From: Puniceicoccaceae bacterium
GTDB lineage: Bacteria > Verrucomicrobiota > Verrucomicrobiia > Opitutales > JAFGAQ01
NCBI GenBank assembly: GCA_040224245.1
Contig: JBEGIR010000085.1
Location: forward strand, 1 to 64,000
Length of the DNA stretch: 64,000 nucleotides
Direction: 5' to 3'
The position numbers were made by a program, and so were the translations under genes. Shown in pieces: positions 23,307-31,680 of this stretch (position 1 is the first letter of the stretch; every line of letters begins with the position of its first letter). A model generated the notes under the pieces. It was given only the letters and a program-made list of their open reading frames with translations. It was not told the origin of the DNA and did no database searches.

Positions 23307-23361
23307 ACTTTCAACTTCCAACTTTCGACTTTCGACTTTCAACTTTCAACTTTCGACTTTC
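23307..23361. repeat. Heptanucleotide tandem repeat
   Basis: Units CTTTCGA and CTTTCAA follow each other with a 7-bp period (CTTTCGACTTTCGACTTTCA and on); looser copies extend to about 23284. It lies 70-125 bp upstream of the shikimate kinase start and downstream of the divergent nuclease start, so it is in or near both promoters. Confidence 0.85.
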
Positions 23362-23432
23362 CCCTTCCACTCCTTCCTTGCGCTTCGAGCGGTCTTTCGC
23401 TTAACAAACATCCGACGCCCGATCACCATGCC

Positions 23433-23987
23433 ATGAGCAATCCATCTCAATCCCCTTTGAAACTACCCAACGACGCTCCCAATCTTTATCTGGTGGGTTT
23501 TATGGGTACGGGCAAGAGTGCGGTGGGACAACGCGTTGCCCAACAGCTTCACATGCCGTTCTGTGACTCAGACCACTGGATCGAATCCCACACCGGGCAG
23601 AGCATTCCTCAGATTTTCAGTGAGCAGGGAGAAGCGGGCTTTCGCGAACTGGAACGTCAATTCATTGAATCCGCGCAACCCGATCACCGCACGGTCATCT
23701 CGGTTGGAGGCGGACTGGTCACCAATGCCTCATTGCTCCAGCGCATGCAACAAGTGGGCATCGTGTTTGTGCTCTATGCCAGTGTCGACACGATCTATTC
23801 CCGCATCGCGCTCGACCCCAACCGCCCACTCATGCAGGTGGACGATCCGCGCGAACGCATCCAGTCCCTGCTTTCACAGCGCGAGGCCATCTACAAGCAG
23901 GCGGGTATTGGCATCATGACCGATGGTTACGGCATCCAGGAAGTGGCGGACAAGGTCGCCCGCATCTACCTTTCTCATGTTCCATAA
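23433..23987 (+). CDS. aroK: Shikimate kinase
   Basis: 184 residues. Walker A is GFMGTGKSAVGQRVA (residues 22-36), followed by the shikimate-binding CDSDHWIE and FRELERQ, and the GGG motif VISVGGGLVTNASL. It phosphorylates shikimate at the 3-hydroxyl in the chorismate pathway, in the cytoplasm. A 17-residue N-terminal extension precedes the usual start; an ATG at 23433 is used because no better in-frame start is visible before NLYLVGFMG. Confidence 0.95.
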   Translation: MSNPSQSPLKLPNDAPNLYLVGFMGTGKSAVGQRVAQQLHMPFCDSDHWIESHTGQSIPQIFSEQGEAGFRELERQFIESAQPDHRTVISVGGGLVTNASLLQRMQQVGIVFVLYASVDTIYSRIALDPNRPLMQVDDPRERIQSLLSQREAIYKQAGIGIMTDGYGIQEVADKVARIYLSHVP

Positions 23988-24016
23988 GCCATCACCCATT
24001 TTTCAAACAGACTGAC

Positions 24017-24667
24017 TCAGTCCAGAATGCGATTCACCATCGCGAACTTCTGGATCATTCCCTCCAATCGATAGTCAAAGCCGTGCAGGGATCTCCAGCT
24101 CTCCATGACGCGGCGTTCATTGGATCGGTTCGCATCGTCGAGCAGGATCGTGCAGGTATCCACAAGCTTAACCTTCATTTCCGGAATCAGTCCGTATCGA
24201 CTGCCCTTGATATTGCCCGGAGGGCCATCACACACCACCAGCTGAATGCCCGAAGCGATGCGTGATTTGTCGACGTCATACCAGTCATAGTCACCAAAAT
24301 CCTTCAAAGGGGCCTGCAATACCTGCACATGATCCATGCCGTAGCGCTGCAGGGTGCGGGTCATTTTCTGATGCCAACGCGGATGATGTTCCAGGCTGAA
24401 GATCTCAATGCCTCGGGATCGCGTCACCATGCCCATGAGCAGGGTCGTCGCACCACTGCCACACTCAAGTATCGGGCCATTCACCGCATGCGCCGCAGCA
24501 ACCACTTTTCGCAGGTAGCTCATGCTGGCCATGAAGCCGAAGTTTCCCCAGCCCCATTGCAGGGCAATGAGCTCCTTCCAGCCAGGAAGCTGATCAGGGT
24601 AGCGTTCGGATATGCCTTGAACCGTTTGATCCAACAAGCGTTGCAGTGAAAAGAAACGGGGATTCAT
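24017..24667 (-). CDS. Class I SAM-dependent methyltransferase (Methyltransf_24-like)
   Basis: 216 residues. Motif I is ILECGSGATTLLMGMV (near 66), followed by IEIFSLEHHPRW at the second strand and QLVVCDGPPGNIKGSRYG, a DGPP pattern typical of small-molecule or sugar methyltransferases of the Methyltransf_24 kind. The N-terminal segment LPGWKELIALQWGWGNFGFM is conserved in this group, but its substrate is unknown. No leader. It is convergent with aroK (29-bp gap). Confidence 0.7.
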   Translation of the reverse strand: MNPRFFSLQRLLDQTVQGISERYPDQLPGWKELIALQWGWGNFGFMASMSYLRKVVAAAHAVNGPILECGSGATTLLMGMVTRSRGIEIFSLEHHPRWHQKMTRTLQRYGMDHVQVLQAPLKDFGDYDWYDVDKSRIASGIQLVVCDGPPGNIKGSRYGLIPEMKVKLVDTCTILLDDANRSNERRVMESWRSLHGFDYRLEGMIQKFAMVNRILD

Positions 24668-24797
24668 GAAAGGGTTGCGACAGATTCAAGAAGCGCTCTC
24701 AGGCCAAAACCGGCGAGACCCTAGGTCCATGATCTCCAGATTTCAAGCCCCCATTCTCAAGAAAGCGAGTTCCTCTCCCATTGACGCTGGAATTATA

Positions 24798-25211
24798 TCA
24801 AGGATTTGATCCTGGCTTGGAATCAACCCCGGAGCGGATGCGGTCAATTTCGAGATTGATGGCCTCGGTGGAGACCTTGAGTTCCAACAGGGAAAACAGC
24901 AGGGAACCCAGCAGCGCGAGCAGGCTTGCACCAAACAGCACTTCTCCGATGACCTCCTGATCGAGAAAAAGTCCGCCCATCGACAGGGTGCACAGCACAA
25001 ACGCTCCCACTCCGAGGATCTGCATGTTGCGGATCAGAGTCAACCGACGTCGCATCGAATCAATCTGCCGACGCACCAACTCTCCCGACACCGCATCACG
25101 ATTTGACGCAAAGGAGCGGATGACCCCGGTCAATACTACAAATCGATTCGTGTAGGCCAGCAAGAGTAGCGAAATCGCCGGAAACAAAAGGGCAGGAGTC
25201 GTCAAATCCAT
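24798..25211 (-). CDS. DUF2721 family small membrane protein
   Basis: 137 residues with an N-terminal helix (PALLFPAISLLLLAYTNRFV) and two further membrane helices (QILGVGAFVLCTLSMGGLFL and VLFGASLLALLGSLLFSLLE). A charged cytoplasmic loop (VRRQIDSMRRRLTLI) lies between helices 1 and 2. This matches the DUF2721 layout. Function unknown. It stands alone between a methyltransferase and a repeat-bearing gap. Confidence 0.75.
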   Translation of the reverse strand: MDLTTPALLFPAISLLLLAYTNRFVVLTGVIRSFASNRDAVSGELVRRQIDSMRRRLTLIRNMQILGVGAFVLCTLSMGGLFLDQEVIGEVLFGASLLALLGSLLFSLLELKVSTEAINLEIDRIRSGVDSKPGSNP

Positions 25212-25319
25212 ACCACCAACCTATGTGTCTGTGTGGCAAAGACAACTTGAACACCATGAGAATTTTGAGCATCCATCGACCGATTACCCGAATTGGGGAA
25301 TAAGGTTGATAAAGTTTCG

Positions 25320-25390
25320 GCTGTAGCGGAACGATGAAGATTACGGAGTTCGTTTACACAATCCCTGCGAGCGAGATGCTCCCGCTACCC
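25320..25390. repeat. Degenerate copy of the TAGCGGGA...CCCGC repeat
   Basis: GCGAGATGCTCCCGCTAC near 25370-25387 is a shortened, inverted copy of the GTAGCGGGAGCTTCCAGC element found at 40084-40200 and 54521-54545; GTAGCGGAAC at 25323 may be the facing half. It lies in the 286-bp gap before the VOC gene, which otherwise shows no gene. Confidence 0.5.
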
Positions 25391-25497
25391 AACACTAATG
25401 CGGTATACTGCCACTCACCTTGAGCACCGCTACCATACCCGGCGTTTTTCAGGCTGTACGACTTGCACATCTGGCCATCTGAGAAACAATTCCCTTC

Positions 25498-25872
25498 ATG
25501 AACCTTGGTGCCTTTTCCATCAGCCTTGCCGTAAAGGACATCCATGCGTCACGAGCATTTTACCAAAAGCTGGGATTTGAGGATTTTGGTGGCGACATCG
25601 ACGCAAACTGGCTCATCCTGAAAAACGGCGACCACCTCATCGGACTCTTTCAGGGTATGTTCGAGAGCAATCTTCTGACTTTCAATCCGGGCTGGGATCA
25701 GTCCGCTTCCAACCTGGAATCCTTCACCGATGTCAGGGAAATCTGCGCCCAGTTGAAAGAACAGGGTGTGGAAATTGAAGGCGACGATGCCTTTCCCTCA
25801 CAGGGTCCCGCGTTCTTCTCCGTTCAGGATCCCGATGGAAATCTCATCGGTCTCATGGAGGAAATACGCTGA
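25498..25872 (+). CDS. VOC superfamily (glyoxalase/bleomycin-resistance-like) protein
   Basis: 124 residues with the paired beta-alpha-beta-beta-beta layout: SISLAVKDIHASRAFYQKLGF at the start and FFSVQDPDGNLIGLMEE at the end, where the terminal Glu is a typical metal ligand. The substrate is unknown. Its stop codon overlaps the next start (TGATG), so it is translationally coupled to the DUF2200 gene. Confidence 0.88.
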   Translation: MNLGAFSISLAVKDIHASRAFYQKLGFEDFGGDIDANWLILKNGDHLIGLFQGMFESNLLTFNPGWDQSASNLESFTDVREICAQLKEQGVEIEGDDAFPSQGPAFFSVQDPDGNLIGLMEEIR

Positions 25873-26237
25873 TGAAACGCAGTCAAACTCACGACGAACG
25901 CATCGCAGAGCTGACATTTTCCGAAGTGTATCCGCACTATATTGCCAAGGTGGAGAAAAAGGGTCGAACCGTCGAGGAGCTGCACCAAGTCATCTTCTGG
26001 TTGACGGGATTTGAAGCAAGCGACCTCCAGCGATTGATCGATTGCAAAGCGACGTTCCGCCAGTTTTTTGCCGAAGCGACCCTGCATCCCAACGCCAGCT
26101 TGATCACTGGCACCATCTGCGGCCACCGCATCGAAGCCATCGAAAATCCGTTGACGCAGCAGGTGCGCTATCTTGACAAATTGGTGGACGAGTTGGCAAA
26201 GGGAAGGAAAATGGAGAAGATCCTGCGAACTTCCTAG
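25872..26237 (+). CDS. DUF2200 family protein
   Basis: 121 residues. The segments IAELTFSEVYPHYIAKVEKKGRT, VIFWLTGF and HPNASLITGTICGHRIEAIE match the DUF2200 family, small cytoplasmic proteins of unknown function common beside VOC genes. It is coupled to the VOC gene by a one-base overlap and followed after 9 bp by a methyltransferase, giving a three-gene operon. Confidence 0.88.
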   Translation: MKRSQTHDERIAELTFSEVYPHYIAKVEKKGRTVEELHQVIFWLTGFEASDLQRLIDCKATFRQFFAEATLHPNASLITGTICGHRIEAIENPLTQQVRYLDKLVDELAKGRKMEKILRTS

Positions 26238-26246
26238 TCCCAACTC

Positions 26247-26945
26247 ATGAATCCAAGCGAACTCACCACCCTTTTTGATCAACAGGCAGCTTCTTATGAT
26301 TCCCAATGGAGCCGCCTGGCTCCAATCAACCATACGCTGCACCTGCTCACCGGAGCCGTACTCGCACAGCTCCCGGCCACCGCGAAGATCCTCTGCGTGG
26401 GCGCCGGAACCGGAGTCGAAATCCTTTACCTCGCAAAGCACTTTCAAGGTTGGCACTTCACAGCCGTTGAACCGTCCTCAGCGATGCTGCAACAGTTCAG
26501 GCACAAGGCCGAACAGATGGGTATCCTGTCGCGCTGTGAGCTGCACACGGGCTATCTCGACTCGCTCCCCGAGGACCGAAAATTCGACGGTGCCACGTCC
26601 TTCCTGGTGTCCCAATTCATTCTCGACCGGCATGATCGCACGGCATTCTTCCAGCAGATCGCAAACCGTCTGCGCCCGGATGGGCTACTGGTGAGTTCGG
26701 ATCTTGCAGGCGACCTCACCCTCCCCGAGTGCGAAAGTCTGCTCGAGATCTGGTTTCAGCTGATGAGCGGTAGCGGAATATCCGCTGAGGGCGTCGCACG
26801 CATGCGCGCAGCCTACCAATCCGACGTTGCTGTACTTCCTCCTGACGAGGTGAGCAAGGTGGTACAGCAGGGTGGATTTTTCGAACCCGTGCGCTTCTTC
26901 CAGGCAGGCATGATTCACGCTTGGTTTGCAAGGCGATCCAGGTGA
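26247..26945 (+). CDS. Class I SAM-dependent methyltransferase
   Basis: 232 residues. Motif I is ILCVGAGTGVEILYLA (near 49), motif II HFTAVEPSSAMLQQF, and FDGATSFLVSQFI fits motif IV of the UbiE/Methyltransf_25-type superfamily. The substrate is unknown. It is the third gene of the VOC-DUF2200-methyltransferase operon. Confidence 0.87.
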   Translation: MNPSELTTLFDQQAASYDSQWSRLAPINHTLHLLTGAVLAQLPATAKILCVGAGTGVEILYLAKHFQGWHFTAVEPSSAMLQQFRHKAEQMGILSRCELHTGYLDSLPEDRKFDGATSFLVSQFILDRHDRTAFFQQIANRLRPDGLLVSSDLAGDLTLPECESLLEIWFQLMSGSGISAEGVARMRAAYQSDVAVLPPDEVSKVVQQGGFFEPVRFFQAGMIHAWFARRSR

Positions 26946-27186
26946 AGCACGCGGAGAGTACGAAGGGATTGAAATCTGAGCGTTTTTAGATCAAGATCCT
27001 GAGGATTTTCCAACAATCTCCACCGCTCGGCATGAAAACGTTCGAAGGATATGCAACCCTGCCTCCCGAAGCCTATGAACGGAAAGTGGAACATACAAAT
27101 TGGCCTCCATCGTGAGGTCTGGGCGGCGCAGGACAAACCCCACTCACCCGACGAACCCTCAAATGCCATAAGGCTACACCACACCC

Positions 27187-27291
27187 ATGCACACCCAACC
27201 CAAAGAATCGGACTGGAAACGATTTGCCGAAAGCTGGGCCGAGTGGGACAATCTCTCGACGCTGCATACCCTCGGACACCTGAACCCATGA
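27187..27291 (+). CDS. Possible 34-residue leader ORF coupled to the next gene
   Basis: ATG 27187 opens a short frame, Trp- and acid-rich (SDWKRFAESWAEWDNLSTL), whose TGA overlaps the ATG of the following lipoprotein gene (ATGA at 27288-27291). The overlap suggests translational coupling. No homologue is recognised and a chance ORF is possible. Confidence 0.3.
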   Translation: MHTQPKESDWKRFAESWAEWDNLSTLHTLGHLNP

Positions 27292-27923
27292 AATTCGCAA
27301 CATACGCTGCCATTTCCTTGTCCCTGTGGATTTGGCTTTGCCTGCCCGCATGCCGGGCACCTGAACCCGTCACGCTGGAACAGCAGGTGCAAGCGGTCTT
27401 TCGCGAGCTGCGATCAGTTCGCATGATGCGTCCGGGAAAAACATATGAGGTGACCGTCAACGGGAAGGTTGAGTCTGGAACCAAGGAGCGGTTTTTACGC
27501 CGTCGCAACGCACATGAGATCTGGCAGAGTCGTCTGAGTTCCGGCTGCGGCGACTACAGCCTGGTGTTTGCGCAACGGCTGCAGGACTATGGGGTCGAAA
27601 TCCTGATGATCGATGCAGCCGAACTGTCGCAGCCCTCGCTGGAGTCTCGATTTGCGGGTCATTCCGTCATTGCGGTACGCCAGTCCGGAACCCCCGCCCC
27701 GTGGTGGTTGGTTGATCCCTCCTCGCGCAGAATTCTTTCGCGGGAATGGGATCCACAGTCGACCGCTTTCGAAGCCAATGGAAAGCGTTTCTGGATCGGA
27801 TTCTGTGGCTCCGTTGCGGACTACCCGGTTAACGGCCCCGAGGCTCTGCGTGACTTCTACGACCGCACACTCAACGGGCTGCCCGAATCCGAGCTGCAAC
27901 GCTTGCATCTGCAGCGTCGATGA
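27288..27923 (+). CDS. Lipoprotein with transglutaminase-like cysteine-protease fold
   Basis: 211 residues from ATG 27288, chosen because a lipoprotein signal (hydrophobic run then LPAC lipobox near residue 22) follows; an in-frame ATG at 27051 would bury it. The mature part has SGCGDYSLVFAQRL (Cys), AGHSVIAVRQ (His) and WWLVDPSSRR (Asp), the order and spacing of the transglutaminase-like catalytic triad. Such proteins are often peptidases or protein-crosslinking enzymes at the outer membrane. No partner gene identifies its substrate. Confidence 0.65.
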   Translation: MKFATYAAISLSLWIWLCLPACRAPEPVTLEQQVQAVFRELRSVRMMRPGKTYEVTVNGKVESGTKERFLRRRNAHEIWQSRLSSGCGDYSLVFAQRLQDYGVEILMIDAAELSQPSLESRFAGHSVIAVRQSGTPAPWWLVDPSSRRILSREWDPQSTAFEANGKRFWIGFCGSVADYPVNGPEALRDFYDRTLNGLPESELQRLHLQRR

Positions 27924-28043
27924 GGACCGGATACCGTCGTTGATTCCCACTTGGAATTCCAGACGAATCAAGCCTTCATGGCACAGATATCGAAGAGGTT
28001 CATCAACTTGAAAAAACAGTGTGGTGCGTTATACAGGATGAGC

Positions 28044-28505
28044 ATGAATGCTTCTGCTTCCCCCAAACCTGTGTGGGTTCCCACTCCCCCGGGACCCGTT
28101 CTCAAAGCCTTCGGTGAAGAGGTTTCGATTCTCCTCACTGGTGAACAGACCGATGGCAAGTTGACGCTCTGGCTCGAGTCCGTACCGCCCGGTGGAGGTC
28201 CACCGCCCCATCGCCACCTGCGCGAGGAGGAATGGTTTGTCGTGCAGGAGGGTCGCTTCGAATTCCTGCTCGAAGGGACCTGGAAGGAAATGAAGCCGGG
28301 TGGCGTCGCCTACATTCCACGCAATGCCGTGCACACATTCCGAAATTGCGGGGATACAACCGGCAAACTGCTCGTCTCGACATCTCCTTCCGGATTCGAA
28401 ACTATCTTCCAGCGAAGCGCGGATAAATTCTCCAAACCGGGCGAACCCAACATGGAGGCCATCCTAAAAGTCGCCTCGGAGCATGGCATCGAGTTTGTCA
28501 CTTGA
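28044..28505 (+). CDS. Cupin-domain protein
   Basis: 153 residues from ATG 28044, which has AGGATGA about six bases ahead; an ATG at 28038 is equally in frame. Cupin motif 1 is GGGPPPHRHLREEEWFVVQEG (His, His, Glu ligands) with GRFEFLLEG; motif 2 is PRNAVHTFRNCGDTTGKLL. A single-domain metal-binding cupin, probably cytoplasmic; its reaction is unknown. It stands alone after the lipoprotein gene. Confidence 0.88.
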   Translation: MNASASPKPVWVPTPPGPVLKAFGEEVSILLTGEQTDGKLTLWLESVPPGGGPPPHRHLREEEWFVVQEGRFEFLLEGTWKEMKPGGVAYIPRNAVHTFRNCGDTTGKLLVSTSPSGFETIFQRSADKFSKPGEPNMEAILKVASEHGIEFVT

Positions 28506-28611
28506 TCTGAGTCTGCGGCTTTCGAGGGAAGGTGAACTTCGACGTTCTCCGTCGTGTTCTCCAGCTGTCGCTCCTTGACCTCATCACCCGCCCCAATTAA
28601 ATCTCTGTACT

Positions 28612-29523
28612 ATGAATACCACCCCCAAGCCCCGTTTTCCGACGCTCATCGCGCTCGCTGCGCTCACCAGCACCCTGCTGCTAACCGGTGCTCAAACCGG
28701 CGAGTCCAAACATGAACATTCGGAGTTCTGCTTCCACGACTCCATCGGCATCCAGCTCTGGTCCCTGCGTTCCATCAGCCAGGACGATCCCGAGCTGGCA
28801 CTGGATCTGGTCAAGGCCTACGGTATCCCTCTTGTCGAGGCTGCGGGCAACTACGGCTGGAGTCCCGATGCCTTCCTTGCGAAGCTGGACGAGCGCGGTC
28901 TGAAAATGCCCTCCGCACACGTGCAGTACAACCAGATGATGGAGGATCCGGAAGCTGTGGTTGCAGAAATGAAAGCCCTCGGGGTGAAGGCATGTTTTGT
29001 GCCGTGGATTCCCCATGAAGAACTCTTTGACGTCGCCGAGATGAATCGTGCGGTGGAGCATTTTAACCAATGGGGAAAACTCTTCGCCGACGCAGGCATC
29101 CGCTTCGGATACCATCCGCACGGCTATGAATTTGGCCCCGGCGAGCTGGAAGGCGAAACCCTGCTCGACTCCATGATGCGCAAGACTAATCCCGAGCACG
29201 TCTGGTTCGAAATGGATGTCTTCTGGGTCGTGCATGGAGGTGCCGATCCGGTGGAGCTGCTCAAGCAATATCCGGATCGCTGGATCGCACTGCACATCAA
29301 GGACATTCGCAAGGGCGCACCCACCGGACTGCGCACGGGCGGCGCACCCGCCAGCGATAAGGTCGTCGTCGGTCAGGGCAGCATCGACTGGCCACGCGTG
29401 ATCGGCACCGCCGTCGCCCAAGGCGTCGAACTGCATTTCCTTGAAGAGGAGTCCGAAAACCCACTGCTGCAAATCCCGCTCAGCCTGGAATACCTGCGCA
29501 AGCTCGAGCTGCAACCCGAATGA
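28612..29523 (+). CDS. Sugar phosphate isomerase/epimerase-like TIM barrel, exported
   Basis: 303 residues with a signal peptide (LIALAALTSTLLLTGAQT). The AP endonuclease 2/xylose isomerase-like TIM barrel is shown by IGIQLWSLRS, FGYHPHGYEF, WFEMDVFWVVHGG and WIALHIKDI, which carry the usual His, Asp and Glu metal ligands. Exported members are common in verrucomicrobial and planctomycete genomes, probably acting on keto-sugars together with Gfo/Idh oxidoreductases. Two of those occur further along this window but not beside it. Confidence 0.88.
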   Translation: MNTTPKPRFPTLIALAALTSTLLLTGAQTGESKHEHSEFCFHDSIGIQLWSLRSISQDDPELALDLVKAYGIPLVEAAGNYGWSPDAFLAKLDERGLKMPSAHVQYNQMMEDPEAVVAEMKALGVKACFVPWIPHEELFDVAEMNRAVEHFNQWGKLFADAGIRFGYHPHGYEFGPGELEGETLLDSMMRKTNPEHVWFEMDVFWVVHGGADPVELLKQYPDRWIALHIKDIRKGAPTGLRTGGAPASDKVVVGQGSIDWPRVIGTAVAQGVELHFLEEESENPLLQIPLSLEYLRKLELQPE

Positions 29524-29573
29524 GTCGGGTGCTCAGCGCGTCAGCCTGTTCCCATCCTACCGCATCTTATCCA

Positions 29574-29655
29574 AACACCGTTCGTCCTAACGGACTCTCT
29601 TCATCCGGCTTCGCTGGAGCAGGATACACGTCGTTCCTCCGTGTAGCAGGTTCAT
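29574..29655 (+). repeat. Module e of the mosaic repeat, copy 1
   Basis: About 80 bp starting AACACCGTTCGTCCTAACGG. It contains the stems GTCC/GGAC, TCCGGC-TTC-GCTGGA (GCCGGA in the other copies) and ACACG/CGTGT, and ends CAGGTTCA. Near-identical copies lie at 49909-49987 and 54148-54227. It starts about 50 bp after the isomerase stop. Confidence 0.85.
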
Positions 29656-29792
29656 GAATATGAGAATAAACAAATGCACCTGCGGTGCCCACATGACTTT
29701 AGGCAAGCCAAAGTCTCCTATTTCAGGGGAAGGAAATCTCCAATACTAAACCAACCGAAGCTTAAATCCTTCGACAGCAGATATTTCAACTT

Positions 29793-29861
29793 CGCCATTG
29801 CAGCTCCGCTGCGCCCTCTTCATCTGAGCAATCTGAGAAATCCGTGGTTCAAATTCTTTCT
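29793..29861 (+). repeat. Dispersed repeat g, copy 1
   Basis: Begins CGCCATTGCAGCTCCGCTGC (stem GCAG/CTGC), then a CATCTGAG...GAGAAATCCGTGGTTCAAATT stretch. A close copy is at 32168-32229, and the first part recurs at 50312-50329, ending at the ada stop codon. Confidence 0.8.
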
Positions 29862-29869
29862 TTTAGAAT

Positions 29870-29919
29870 CACTTCAGCGAAACGGCATTCAAACACTACC
29901 TGTCGGGTGCGAAGCAAAT
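29870..29919 (-). repeat. Segment repeated in inverse orientation at 51785-51837
   Basis: Plus strand starts CACTTCAGCGAAACGGCATT and ends GGGTGCGAAGCAAAT; the same sequence with few changes is on the opposite strand at 51785-51837. In both places it lies next to a CATCTGAGAAATC/TTCTTTCTTTTA context, so the segment was inverted relative to its surroundings. Confidence 0.75.
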
Positions 29920-29932
29920 TGCACAGAGGAAA

Positions 29933-31261
29933 CTACATGTGATGGTTGATCAGCTGTACCACCACTTCGTCGCTGATCTCAAAGGCATTGCTTCCACCAT
30001 AGTTCAGGTAAACCACGCAGGCCCAATTGTTCGCTGGCGCGATCCAGACATTGGCGTAGTTGTAGGTATTGGAACCGGTATGCGACAACCATCCACTGGT
30101 GTGCTGGAGCCAACCCAGCGCATATCGGGAATTGGCATCCACAAAAGTGTGAAGCGTGTCAAATGAGCTGGGCTGAAGCAGCAGACCCGTTTCGCCCCTT
30201 TCCCCTCTCAAATGGAGTTCGAGATAGCGCGCCATGTCCACCAAGGAAGAGTGGGCGGTCGCGGAAGGACCGATTGCGGGAGGATTGTCAGAAATTCGTG
30301 AGGGTTCGTAAATCGTCATTTGTGCCAAATTTCCGCCGTGGCCGTAGGGTTGATTCAGCATGCGGGGAGTTGCGGCAACCCCAAATCCGGCATCATGCAT
30401 TCCAAGAGGTGCAAAAAGTTTGTTGTGCATGAGCGTCTCCCAATCGATTCCCGTCACTTTCTCAAGCATCGCACCCGCGATGGAAAACCCGGCATTCGAA
30501 TACGCGTAGGAGGTTCCCGGAGCGTAGGCAAGCGGAGTGGGAGTAAGTAGATCAATCAGGAAAAGCCGTGCATCGCGTGGCAGTCCCTCGTAGTTCCACA
30601 CTGCGGTCCAAATCTCATTACTGAGCGATCCGGGGGCACCCGACGTATTCGACAACAGTTGCTTCAAAGTCACTTGAGACCACCCATCGGCCATGGCTGC
30701 AACTCTGCCTGGAAACACCTCCCCGAGCGTGGTTTCCCAGGCGATGAGCCCCTCTTCAACCAGTATTGCGGCCAAGGTTGCAGTCATTCCCTTCGTGACG
30801 GATCCATTGTGCCACTTATCGAACAGAGTGACCGGAGCAACGACCCCCTTGCATCGGGTTCCCGTAGCACCCATGGCCTGGACTTTGCCGTCCTTGAAAA
30901 CGAGAGCGCTAACTGCGGGTATGCCATGCTTTTCAACAATGGTATTGAGCAGGGTGTTGAGATTTTGAATCGGGGTGGAAACCACCTGATGGGAGGCTGC
31001 CTCAGCACTGTTCTCAATCACCCACTGCTGTATCGATCCATCGCCCACCTTCCATTTCCCAACGGGAGTGGAGGTCAAACCCGATACTGATTGCAACTCA
31101 TAAAATACAAAGGGTTCGGTCTGCACCTTGATGGTGGTGGCCGGAATGGTTTCGACCGCAACCTGTGCGGGTAATGACGCAACTGCAAAAGCGGCAGGAA
31201 GCACTGGAATCAGATGCCTGAGCATCTTTCCAGTTCGGAGGAGGGATTGATAGGAATTCAT
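29933..31261 (-). CDS. Class C beta-lactamase-family serine hydrolase, exported
   Basis: 442 residues from ATG 31261, before a leader (LRHLIPVLPAAFAVASLPAQ). The three beta-lactamase/PBP motifs are present: SVTK (NGSVTKGMTATL), YSN (SYAYSNAGFS) and HTG (LSHTGSNTYN). An approximately 90-residue N-terminal segment precedes the domain. Family members are mostly esterases or D-aminopeptidase-like enzymes rather than true beta-lactamases. It stands alone between two repeat-bearing gaps. Confidence 0.9.
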   Translation of the reverse strand: MNSYQSLLRTGKMLRHLIPVLPAAFAVASLPAQVAVETIPATTIKVQTEPFVFYELQSVSGLTSTPVGKWKVGDGSIQQWVIENSAEAASHQVVSTPIQNLNTLLNTIVEKHGIPAVSALVFKDGKVQAMGATGTRCKGVVAPVTLFDKWHNGSVTKGMTATLAAILVEEGLIAWETTLGEVFPGRVAAMADGWSQVTLKQLLSNTSGAPGSLSNEIWTAVWNYEGLPRDARLFLIDLLTPTPLAYAPGTSYAYSNAGFSIAGAMLEKVTGIDWETLMHNKLFAPLGMHDAGFGVAATPRMLNQPYGHGGNLAQMTIYEPSRISDNPPAIGPSATAHSSLVDMARYLELHLRGERGETGLLLQPSSFDTLHTFVDANSRYALGWLQHTSGWLSHTGSNTYNYANVWIAPANNWACVVYLNYGGSNAFEISDEVVVQLINHHM

Positions 31262-31405
31262 AATGCAAGAATCAATAAGGAGAATTACGAATCTAATAGC
31301 GGTCATAACTTTCCCTAATAGTCAAATCAAGTGGCGAAAAAATCCACTATCTTTCATCTGTTAATTGCTATAGCAGCGCTGTAACTCACTGCATGCTCTG
31401 GAATT

Positions 31406-31610
31406 TCAACCTTGATCGGAAGCCAGGCGAATGAATACGGGAGTGTCGCTCATTTCCAACGAAAGTTCATTTCCTTGAAGCTCGGTAGCAACCGCATCGC
31501 CAAAAAGAGTAGTGGCGCTGGCGACAGGCTGTGAGACCGGTAGCGTCACCACTACGGGCGGTTCCGCTTCGCCATGTTTGAACGCAAAATGCACAACGAG
31601 ATTTTGAAAT
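31406..31610 (-). pseudogene. C-terminal relic of a glycoside-hydrolase-type protein
   Basis: A short minus-strand frame of about 66 codons, blocked upstream by TGA near 31612, reads SQPVASATTLFGDAVATELQ then LSLEMSDTPVFIRL before its stop. This resembles the beta-sandwich tail that ends several glycoside hydrolases (a line on a -LFG- element, then SDTPVFI). No catalytic domain or start remains. I infer a deletion relic; the match is from memory of family tails, so confidence is limited. Confidence 0.4.
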
Positions 31611-31680
31611 TGTCACGCTGCACAAATCCCCATAGAGTGAATGCACGACTTTTCCTCAACCCCATCTCCCCATTCTGCTT

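Larger units (their letters stand above)
29656..29932. other. Non-coding gap with dispersed repeat fragments
   Basis: Downstream of the isomerase and convergent with the serine hydrolase. It holds a fragment like 49460-49490 (AATCTCCAATACTAAACCAA near 29735), a repeat at 29793-29861 and a segment at 29870-29919 that matches 51785-51837 in reverse complement. No gene is seen. Confidence 0.7.
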
